Shown one piece after another: positions 1 through 6,010 of a stretch of 6,630 nt of DNA. The first letter of the stretch is position 1, and every line of letters starts with the position of its first letter. The stretch is from DATDOY01 sp035293045 (GTDB lineage Bacteria; Actinomycetota; Acidimicrobiia; IMCC26256; JACPCJ01): positions 1-6,630 of the forward strand of contig DATDOY010000287.1 in assembly GCA_035293045.1 (NCBI GenBank). The letters are read 5' to 3'. Made by a program: the position numbers and the translations under genes. Under the pieces are notes generated by a model. That model was not told the origin of the DNA. It was given only the letters and a program-made list of their open reading frames with translations, and ran no database searches.

Positions 1-852
1 GGCAAGTCGTCGATCACGGTCAACCTCGCCGTGGCGCTGGCGCGCCGAGGGTTCACCGTCGGCGTGCTCGACGCCGACATCTGGGGTTTCTCGGTTCCCC
101 GCATGTTGGGCGTCACCGGTCGTCTCGGGGGCGCCGACGGCAAGATCCACCCGAACGAACTCGAGATCCCCCGCGCCGACGCCGACGAGGGCGCGGCCGG
201 ACGGCTCAAGGTCATCTCCACGGGATTTCTCGTCGAAGAGGAGGACAGCGCGCTCATGTGGCGCGGTCTCATGCTGTCGAAGGCGCTCGAGCAATTTCTC
301 GTCGACGTCCGCTGGGGCGACATGGATTACCTCCTCGTCGACATGCCGCCCGGGACCGGCGACGTGCAGATGGCGCTCGGCCGCCTCCTCCCCCGCACCG
401 AGGTCGTGGTGGTCACCACCCCCAACCGCGCGGCGCAGAAGGTGGCGGCGCGCGTCGCCAACATGGCGCAACGCTCGTATCTCAAAGTGCTCGGGGTCAT
501 CGAGAACATGACCGCGTTCGAGTGCGACCACGGCGGCCGGTATCTGCTGTTCGGCGAGGGAGGCGGACGGGAACTCGCCGAGCAGATCGACGTGCCGCTC
601 CTGGCCCAGGTGCCGCTCGATCCGGCGCTGTCGTCCGGGTCCGACGCCGGAACCCCGCTCGTGATGGACAACCCCGCCGCTCCGGCATCGCAGGCGATCC
701 AGGCCGTCGCTGATCGAATCGTCGAGGAACTGCTCCCGCCGCTCGAGATGGCCGGGTGCACGGCGAGGATGTTCGAGGCGATCGAACAGGCGCGTCCACC
801 GACCGCCGGCGCGCCGTCGGAGACCCCGCTGGCCGAGCCGAGATCGCGCTAG
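1..852 (+). CDS. mrp: Mrp/ApbC-family P-loop ATPase, Fe-S cluster carrier (5' partial)
   Basis: The reading frame is already open at base 1, so the gene starts upstream; 283 residues are visible. The first residues, GKSS, are the end of the deviant Walker A motif (GKGGVGKS type) of the Mrp/NBP35 branch of MinD-like ATPases. Other family marks are LDADIWGFSVPRMLGV (residues 23-38), the Walker B region DMPPGTGD (114-121), the VVTTPNRAA stretch, GVIENMTAF, and FGEGGG followed by PLLAQVPLDPAL. Family members usually have about 360-380 residues, so the missing part should hold the N-terminal MIP18/DUF59 domain and the signature lysine. Known relatives bind and transfer Fe-S clusters in the cytoplasm. 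Here the C-terminal CxxC cluster motif is incomplete: Cys175 is present, but the partner position (178) is Gly. From memory, Mrp of Mycobacterium also lacks the pair, so this may be an actinobacterial trait. The C-terminal 25 or so residues are Pro/Ala-rich and probably disordered. The family assignment is very secure; the exact cellular role is inferred. Confidence 0.94.
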   Translation, partial: GKSSITVNLAVALARRGFTVGVLDADIWGFSVPRMLGVTGRLGGADGKIHPNELEIPRADADEGAAGRLKVISTGFLVEEEDSALMWRGLMLSKALEQFLVDVRWGDMDYLLVDMPPGTGDVQMALGRLLPRTEVVVVTTPNRAAQKVAARVANMAQRSYLKVLGVIENMTAFECDHGGRYLLFGEGGGRELAEQIDVPLLAQVPLDPALSSGSDAGTPLVMDNPAAPASQAIQAVADRIVEELLPPLEMAGCTARMFEAIEQARPPTAGAPSETPLAEPRSR

Positions 853-873
853 TGCCGCCGGTAGCTTCGGCGA

Positions 874-1755
874 ATGCTCGATTTCGACGCCGAGACTCGC
901 CCCGCGCGCGTCGAGGGCGCCGCCGGCCGGTACACGATGGTCATTCCGCTGGGATGGGAGGGTGGCCCGGGTGTTCCCTATGGCGGCTGGACCACCGCCG
1001 TGGCGCTCCGGGCGGCCGGCCTCGAGGCGCAGCGGGCTAGGCCGGCGTCGCTCGCCGCCCAGTTCCTCCGTCCACTGGCGCTGGCCGCGGGCTCGATCGA
1101 CATCGAGGTCGAAGTCCTGCGGAGCGGGCGGCGCACCGAGACCATCCGGGTGGCGCTGTCGCAGCACGGCAAGCTCGGCGTGCATGCCCTCGTGACCTCG
1201 ACCGGCGCCGCGGCCGGCCTGGAGTACGAACCTGAGCGCGCCCCCGACCCGATTCCCCGCGAGGGCATGGTGCTGCTCGGCGAGGTCATCCGTCGCGACG
1301 GTGGTGACCTACCGCCGGGCCACCACATCGAGCACTACGAGTACCGCGTCCCCGACGACCGCAACGCCGAGGGAATCGTGTCCGCCGACGGCAAGCGCGC
1401 CCTCGTGGGGTGGATCCGCTACGGCGACGGCGTGGCCTACGACGACCCGTGGATCGAGGCCGCGCGCTACTGCGTTCCCGCCGACACCCAGGTGCCGGCG
1501 GCCTTCTTGCGCGCCGGGATCCTCGGCACCAAGCCCGGCGGCGCAGGGGATCGACCGTTCCGCGGGACGACCCTCGACCTGCTCCTGCACTTCCACCGCA
1601 CCGAACGCTCTACCGACTGGCTCTGGTACGAGACCCATGTGCAGGTCGCCCACGGCGGGCTCGCCAGCGGCACTTGCAACCTGTGGTCGGAGGAGGGCGC
1701 CCTGCTCGCGACCTCGATGTCGCAAGTCGCCTTCTTGGGCCTCCCACCCGCCTGA
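874..1755 (+). CDS. Acyl-CoA thioesterase family protein, TesB-like double hotdog
   Basis: A 293-residue cytoplasmic protein with the layout of TesB-type thioesterases, two hotdog domains in tandem. The N-terminal half (about 1-115) carries GVPYGGWTTAVALRA and ASLAAQFLRPL, typical of the 4HBT_3 acyl-CoA thioesterase family. The C-terminal half (about 150-290) carries TLDLLLHFHR (234-242), WLWYETHVQVAHGGLASG and a closing SMSQVAFLG. Asp235 and Gln284 lie where E. coli TesB has two of its three catalytic residues (Asp and Gln). The third position, Thr in TesB, seems to be near Gln257 here, so the catalytic set may differ; this alignment was done by eye. The expected reaction is hydrolysis of acyl-CoA to free acid and CoA, substrate unknown. 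ATG at 874 is the only reasonable start, because an in-frame TAG lies at 862-864 with no start codon between. No clear Shine-Dalgarno is visible. The gene follows mrp by 21 bases and is probably in the same transcript. Confidence 0.87.
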   Translation: MLDFDAETRPARVEGAAGRYTMVIPLGWEGGPGVPYGGWTTAVALRAAGLEAQRARPASLAAQFLRPLALAAGSIDIEVEVLRSGRRTETIRVALSQHGKLGVHALVTSTGAAAGLEYEPERAPDPIPREGMVLLGEVIRRDGGDLPPGHHIEHYEYRVPDDRNAEGIVSADGKRALVGWIRYGDGVAYDDPWIEAARYCVPADTQVPAAFLRAGILGTKPGGAGDRPFRGTTLDLLLHFHRTERSTDWLWYETHVQVAHGGLASGTCNLWSEEGALLATSMSQVAFLGLPPA

Positions 1756-1765
1756 GCGGCTCAGC

Positions 1766-1812
1766 CGGTGTGCGTATGGCGTCGCGCTATCCGCGACGCC
1801 ATACGCACACCG
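1766..1812. terminator. Perfect 21-bp stem-loop between convergent genes, probable bidirectional terminator
   Basis: Bases 1766-1786 are exactly the reverse complement of 1792-1812, with a 5-nt loop (ctatc). The arm begins CGGTGTGCG and ends GTCGCG. The hairpin starts 10 bases after the thioesterase stop and lies 6 bases beyond the minus-strand permease stop, the place expected for a terminator serving both strands. Neither side has a T-run, so it is not a textbook intrinsic terminator; such U-less hairpins are commonly proposed as terminators in high-GC actinobacteria. The structure is read directly from the sequence and the function is inferred. It could also be a copy of a dispersed palindromic repeat. 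Confidence 0.72.
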
Positions 1813-1818
1813 AAGGAC

Positions 1819-4689
1819 TCAGTCGGCGATGCGCAGGGCGACGGCCGGGCGGATGCGCGAGGCGGCGCGCGTGGGCGCGGCGGTGGCGAGCAGCGACGCG
1901 ATCAACGTGCCCGCCATGATCGCTCCGAGGCCGGCAAACGGAATCACGAACTGCGCGGTGTCACCGAAGGCGTCGGTGTTGCTCATGACGTTGAACGCCG
2001 TGATGAGGGCGAGGACGACACCGATCAGGGTCCCCTCCATCGCCACGAAGGTCGCCTCGAGGACGAAACTGCGGCGCACCGTGCCGCTCTCGAATCCGAG
2101 CGACCGGAGCACGCCGATCTCGCGCCGGCGCTCCCGCACCGCTCGCACCATGACCACCCCGAGGCCGGCGATGCCGACGAGCAGCCCGAACCCGAGATAC
2201 CCCTGGAAAAGCCGGAAGAACTGGGTCTGCAACGCGATGAACTGGGCCAGGAGATCGCGGATCGGATCGGCGTCGGCGCCCTGAGCGATGAAGGTCCCGG
2301 CGATCGCCGACGCCACCTGCTTGTGGTCGGCGCCGTCGGCGGCATTCACGTAGAACCGATTGAACACGGCGCGCTCGGCGAAGAACGTTCGCATCCCGGG
2401 CATCCCATAGATGGCGCCATTGAAGAGGAAGTCGTCGGCCGCCTGCGCCGCGACGGTCACGTGACGACGCTCGCCGGTGGTGTCGTTGATCATCGTCAGC
2501 GTGTCGCCGACCTTGACGGAGTGCTCCGGGGGTCCGCCCCCCTCCTGGAGGAAGAACTGGTCGGTGAGCACGAGCGACGGGTCGGAAAGGACGGCTCGAT
2601 AGGCCTCTTCCTCGGTCTTGTACTTCCCGAGATCCGAGAGGTGCGGTGCGCCGTGGGCGAGCCATTGCTCGTCGAACCCGGTCACGCTCCAATCGACCTG
2701 TTGGTCGCGGCCCTCCTCCTGGAAGTTCACCTCGATGCGCGAAACCGGACCGACACCCTCAACACCTTCGACGGCGGCGAGTTCCTCGACGGCAGGCGGG
2801 TTGGACGCGTTGGCGTTGACGAAGATGTCGTATCCGCCGGAAATCTCGCGGGCCGTCGCGTCGACTTGATCTTGGAACGTGGCCGTGAGCGTCGTGATGA
2901 ACGTCAACGTGAAGATGACAAGGGAGTACATCGCCAGGGTGAGACCCGTGCGGAAGCGGCGAGCGACCGGGTACGCCAGTCCGAGGCGAGCCGCCATGGC
3001 CCACCGCCCGACGCCGAGCCGTCGCGCGAAGCGCTCGAGCACATGGTGCTGCTGGCTCACGAACACCACCGCCGCGGCGGTGAGGATGATGCCCTGCACG
3101 ACGAAGACGTCGACGCCCGCCTCGCCGAGCCCCGTGGTCAATGGGAAGACGACGGCCCCCCAGACGAGAACGAGGAGCGAGATGGCGGTGGCAATGCCCG
3201 TGCGGCCGATCCACCGCGACACCAGCGGGCCGAACCCCAGCGCCACGAGGACCGGTCCGACCAGCCGCATCGCCGGCGCGTCGCCGGACAGGCTGCTCAT
3301 CGTGGCGAGCCCGCCGATGAACACGCCAATGGCGCCGGCGATGAGCCACACCGCACGCTGGCGCACGGCGCGTTGCTCCGGAAGGTCACGAATGGCTTGG
3401 ATGACGTTGAAGCGCGAGATCCGCACGCTGGTGAGCAGCACCGTGACGATGGCGATGGCGAACCCGGAGGCGAAACCCTGCTGCAAGCTCGCGCCGTTGG
3501 CGCTGAAGCGCAGCGGGATGCCGAACCCCTCGAGGTCGGCCGAGAAGATCCGCTCGACGCCGAAGATGATGATGCGGCCCAGGCCGAGGCCGACGACCGT
3601 GCCCACTGCCGCCGCGAACAGCGAATACACCCATCCCTCGGTCGAGAACGCGCCCACCATCGAGGCGCGTCGGAGCCCGACGGCGCGGAGCATCCCCAAC
3701 TCCTGCTTTCGCTCCTCGCCGAGCATCACGAAGATGTTCACGAGCAAAAGGATCCCGGCGAGGATGCCGAAGGCCCCCATGGCCCCGAACAACTCCTGGA
3801 ACTCGGCCGAATCCTGAGCCGCCTCGTCGAGCACGTCCTGTTTGACCGGGTCGGCCGTCAACCCGAGGGGCTCGAGAGTGCGCCGTGCTCGGCGCTGGAC
3901 CGCCTCGGTGTGAACCGCACCGTCCTCGACCCCACCTCGGTTGGAGATGGCGACGACGTAGTCCGGCGGCGCGAAGCGGCCGGCGCCGAGTTCCGCGCTC
4001 ACACCTGCGGTGAGTTCGTTCAGCGTTCCTGGCCCGACGAGCACGTTGCGCGATCGCTGATTGAAGAAACCCGTGCTGAAGCCGGCGATGCCCTTCGCCG
4101 GAACCACTCGATCGATGGCAAAGGTCTGGTCTCGCCCGTAGGCGAACACCGTCACCTCGTCGCCCGCCTCGACCTCGAGCCGGTCGGCGAGCTTGTCGGT
4201 GATCACGGCGTGCCCCGACGCCGGCGTCGGTCCCACGATCCCGGTGGAAGCGGGGTCGTCGCCGAACGCTCGCGCGGCGTCGAAGTCGAACTCGATGAGT
4301 TGCGAACGCGGGACCGCTCGCGGCTTGGCACCCGACCCGGCCGAGGTTGCGACCGGCAGCGTGGCCAGCGGAAGAACGCCGTCGATGAGCTCCGAACCGT
4401 CGGCCTGGATTCCCGCGAGCGCCTGCGCCTGGACTTCCTGTTGCTGCGTGACCACGACCTCGTCGGTGGGTCCGAGGCTCGTGTACGCGAGGGAGCGCAC
4501 CGACGACTCGATGGTGTCGCCGACGACAAGTGACCCGGTGATGATGGCGGTGCCGAACAGGGACCCGAGGATCACGAACATGGCCTCGCGGGGCCGCCGG
4601 GCTGCGTTGCGGAGCGCGAGCTTCCGCAGCACCGGTCGACGGATCAGGATGAAGAGGAACGGCAGAGACAGGCCGAGCACGATGGGCAC
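1819..4689 (-). CDS. FtsX-type ABC transporter permease with two FtsX modules (MacB/LolCE-like)
   Basis: This 956-residue integral membrane protein has two tandem FtsX/MacB modules. Hydrophobic segments occur near residues 2-16, 37-57, 303-323, 347-377, 404-421, 447-465, 472-490, 497-517, 527-545, 582-603, 829-849, 876-898 and 915-937. Two large extracytoplasmic domains follow the first helix of each module (about 58-302 and 604-826). Each module has a cytoplasmic coupling motif after its next helix: ERKQELGMLRAVGLRR (326-341) and RERRREIGVLRSLGF (852-866). With 13 helices and the N-terminus outside, all basic loops fall inside, which supports this topology. Helices 6-9 form an extra linker between the modules. 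Members of this class use ATP hydrolysis on the cytoplasmic side to move their outer domains, exporting lipoproteins, lipids, peptides or toxins rather than importing solutes; the substrate here is unknown. The GTG start at 4689 is decided by an in-frame TAA (4699-4701) and an AAGGA ribosome-binding site. The protein ends RPAVALRIAD. It is the obvious partner of the ATPase gene 9 bases upstream. Confidence 0.93.
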   Translation of the reverse strand: MPIVLGLSLPFLFILIRRPVLRKLALRNAARRPREAMFVILGSLFGTAIITGSLVVGDTIESSVRSLAYTSLGPTDEVVVTQQQEVQAQALAGIQADGSELIDGVLPLATLPVATSAGSGAKPRAVPRSQLIEFDFDAARAFGDDPASTGIVGPTPASGHAVITDKLADRLEVEAGDEVTVFAYGRDQTFAIDRVVPAKGIAGFSTGFFNQRSRNVLVGPGTLNELTAGVSAELGAGRFAPPDYVVAISNRGGVEDGAVHTEAVQRRARRTLEPLGLTADPVKQDVLDEAAQDSAEFQELFGAMGAFGILAGILLLVNIFVMLGEERKQELGMLRAVGLRRASMVGAFSTEGWVYSLFAAAVGTVVGLGLGRIIIFGVERIFSADLEGFGIPLRFSANGASLQQGFASGFAIAIVTVLLTSVRISRFNVIQAIRDLPEQRAVRQRAVWLIAGAIGVFIGGLATMSSLSGDAPAMRLVGPVLVALGFGPLVSRWIGRTGIATAISLLVLVWGAVVFPLTTGLGEAGVDVFVVQGIILTAAAVVFVSQQHHVLERFARRLGVGRWAMAARLGLAYPVARRFRTGLTLAMYSLVIFTLTFITTLTATFQDQVDATAREISGGYDIFVNANASNPPAVEELAAVEGVEGVGPVSRIEVNFQEEGRDQQVDWSVTGFDEQWLAHGAPHLSDLGKYKTEEEAYRAVLSDPSLVLTDQFFLQEGGGPPEHSVKVGDTLTMINDTTGERRHVTVAAQAADDFLFNGAIYGMPGMRTFFAERAVFNRFYVNAADGADHKQVASAIAGTFIAQGADADPIRDLLAQFIALQTQFFRLFQGYLGFGLLVGIAGLGVVMVRAVRERRREIGVLRSLGFESGTVRRSFVLEATFVAMEGTLIGVVLALITAFNVMSNTDAFGDTAQFVIPFAGLGAIMAGTLIASLLATAAPTRAASRIRPAVALRIAD

Positions 4690-4695
4690 GGCGCG

Positions 4696-4700
4696 TCCTT
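4696..4700 (-). promoter_or_regulatory. Shine-Dalgarno AAGGA of the permease gene, overlapping the ATPase stop
   Basis: On the minus strand the text reads TAAGGACGCGCC followed by the GTG start. The AAGGA shares two bases with the TAA stop of the ATPase gene and lies 6 bases ahead of GTG. It fixes the start at 4689 and suggests that ribosomes ending the ATPase reinitiate on the permease. Confidence 0.65.
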
Positions 4701-5487
4701 ACTGCTTCGCTTGCTTGGCCGCGGTGCGCGTGGCGCGCTTCTTGGCCGGGGCCGCCGCCTTCGCCCGAGGCTTCGGTTTGGTTGCCCCCACCATCTCGTC
4801 GGCCTCGATGCGACCGTCGCGCATCGAGATCAACCGTTGCGCGGTGCCGGCGATCTTGGCGTCGTGCGTGACGAGCATGATCGTGAGGCCCTCGCGGTGG
4901 AGGTCGTGGATGAGCTGCATCACCCGCTCAGCCGTCTCGGTGTCGAGGTTGCCGGTCGGTTCGTCAGCCCACACGATGCTGGGGCGTCCGGCGAGTGCGC
5001 GCGCCACGGTCACCCGCTGTTGCTCCCCACCGGACAACTCGTTGGGACGGTGGTCAACCCGGTGCTCGAGGCCGACGAGCTTCAGCGTTTCGAGCGCCCG
5101 CTCGCGTGCGAAGTCGGGGCGCTGTCCCGCCAACAGGAGCGGCAGTTCGGTGTTTTCCATCGCCGTGAATACCGGGATGAGGTTGAACGCCTGGAAGACG
5201 AAGCCCATGGTGTCGGCGCGCTTGCGGGTGCGCTCGCCGTCGGGGAGTTCGTGGATGCGATCGCCGGCGACCTCGACGATCCCCTCGTCGATCTCGTCGA
5301 GTCCCGAGAGGCAGTTGAGGAGCGTCGTCTTGCCCGAACCGGAGGGACCCATCACCGCGACGAACTCGCCGGGGGACACCGCGAGGTCGATCTCCTTGAG
5401 GGCCTCGACCTCTTCCGCGCCGGTTCGGTAGACCTTGCGGACGCCCTTGGCGAGCAAGATCGGAGCGACGTCGGGTGTGCGAGCCAT
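4699..5487 (-). CDS. ABC transporter ATP-binding protein, MacB/LolD type
   Basis: This 262-residue cytoplasmic nucleotide-binding subunit has every motif intact: A-loop Tyr20, Walker A GPSGSGKT (47-54), Q-loop Gln99 within FVFQAFNLIPVFTAMEN, signature LSGGEQQRV (151-159), Walker B and catalytic Glu in IVWADEP (171-177; Asp175, Glu176), D-loop NLD (180-182) and H-loop His208. The sequence around the Q-loop and the run ADEPTGNLD are characteristic of the LolD/MacB/FtsE branch, which pairs with FtsX-type permeases. That fits the neighbour directly downstream, which begins 9 bases after this stop. The catalytic domain ends near residue 230. A tail of about 28 residues follows (235-262), rich in Lys, Ala, Arg and Pro, not part of the fold, of unknown role. 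ATG at 5487 is the only usable start: upstream in this frame there is no start codon before the TGA at 5533-5535. A G-rich stretch, GGGGGAA, lies 3 bases before the ATG as a weak ribosome-binding site. Confidence 0.96.
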   Translation of the reverse strand: MARTPDVAPILLAKGVRKVYRTGAEEVEALKEIDLAVSPGEFVAVMGPSGSGKTTLLNCLSGLDEIDEGIVEVAGDRIHELPDGERTRKRADTMGFVFQAFNLIPVFTAMENTELPLLLAGQRPDFARERALETLKLVGLEHRVDHRPNELSGGEQQRVTVARALAGRPSIVWADEPTGNLDTETAERVMQLIHDLHREGLTIMLVTHDAKIAGTAQRLISMRDGRIEADEMVGATKPKPRAKAAAPAKKRATRTAAKQAKQ

Positions 5488-5521
5488 GGATTCCCCCGGG
5501 GAAACGGCACTCGGCCGTGGA

Positions 5522-6010
5522 TCAGCGGAACCTCACCCTACGGAGGCCCTCGGGGAGTGATCCAACCACTTGTCGGCTCGGCCGCGGGGATGGTGTGACC
5601 GACGTCTCATTTGTGCCGTCTTCGTCGCTGTCCGACATGGCGGCGTCGTGCGCTCGCTCGCGCCGTACGCTGCGCTCCTCGCCCGGCCGGCGCAGCGTGA
5701 AGCGGCGCCCGTACTCCGTCTCGATCGACATCGACTCCGACATCATGGAGTTGGGGTCGTCGGCGTTCACGTCGATCACGAGCGCCTCGTCGTCGGGGTA
5801 CAGACGGCGCAGATACTCCGGCGCGAAGATCGCCACGCCCGCGGCCTCGCCCACCTGCTCCTGATCGGGCCCCGGCCAGAAGTCCTCGTAGAGGAACGGC
5901 GCCGTCGACTCGCAACAGCCGGTGCCGAGCGTGATCACGAGTTCGCCCGACCGGTCGCGACGAGCGCGCTCGATGAGTTCGACGGCGTCGGCCGAAGCGC
6001 TGACCTTCAC
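5522..6010 (-). CDS. DUF779 domain-containing protein with an atypical C-terminal tail
   Basis: A 162-residue protein recognised as DUF779 (PF05610). Residues 2-108 fit the family: a start like SADAVELIERARRDRSGELV, the hallmark glycine-cysteine motif GTGCCESTAPFLY (29-41, Cys32-Cys33), GVAIFAPEYLRRLY and a final SMSIETEYGRRFTLR. The function is unknown. In other actinobacteria such genes are often beside aldehyde dehydrogenase genes, which are absent from this window. The paired cysteines might bind metal or be redox active, but that is speculation. Residues 109-162 go beyond the usual family end, are charged and low in complexity, and use codons that are rare elsewhere here (ACA, AAT, CCA, GGA, TCA, AGG twice), so the tail may be read-through into former intergenic DNA. 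The GTG start at 6010 overlaps the previous gene's stop by 4 bases (GTGA) and has AGAGGTG upstream; no alternative start is near. The ATPase gene begins 34 bases after the stop. Confidence 0.85.
   Translation of the reverse strand: MKVSASADAVELIERARRDRSGELVITLGTGCCESTAPFLYEDFWPGPDQEQVGEAAGVAIFAPEYLRRLYPDDEALVIDVNADDPNSMMSESMSIETEYGRRFTLRRPGEERSVRRERAHDAAMSDSDEDGTNETSVTPSPRPSRQVVGSLPEGLRRVRFR
5535..5565 (-). promoter_or_regulatory. Candidate promoter for the ABC transporter genes
   Basis: Reading the minus strand, TTGGAT (5560-5565) and TAGGGT (5535-5540) resemble the -35 and -10 boxes of an actinobacterial housekeeping promoter. The spacer is 19 nt, longer than the ideal 17-18. Transcription would start near 5527, about 40 nt before the ATPase ATG. 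The element lies inside the last codons of the DUF779 reading frame. It is a match by eye in a short region and may be chance. Confidence 0.28.

Noticed and set aside
1301..2284. A 327-codon plus-strand open frame across the convergent junction
   Set aside because: It overlaps the thioesterase in another frame, runs through the palindrome and into the permease gene antisense, and encodes Thr/Arg/Ser/Pro-rich sequence without family features.
1768..4533. A 921-codon open frame on the plus strand, antisense to the permease gene
   Set aside because: Its codons are in exact register with the permease codons, so its stops would need TTA, CTA or TCA codons in the permease, which this high-GC gene avoids. 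The product is full of charged Arg/Glu/Asp/His repeats and fits no family, whereas the opposite strand encodes a clear FtsX permease.
4193..5431. A 412-codon plus-strand open frame over the ATPase and permease start
   Set aside because: It is Arg/Ser/Pro-rich with no recognisable motif, and it crosses two well-supported minus-strand genes and their junction. It is a composition shadow.
5518..5564. A 7-bp inverted repeat, TGGATCA with TGATCCA, enclosing smaller GC hairpins near the DUF779 stop
   Set aside because: It was considered as a terminator or attenuator between DUF779 and the ATPase gene, but the outer stem is short with a 33-nt interior, there is no T-run, and the region is better explained as promoter or coding sequence.
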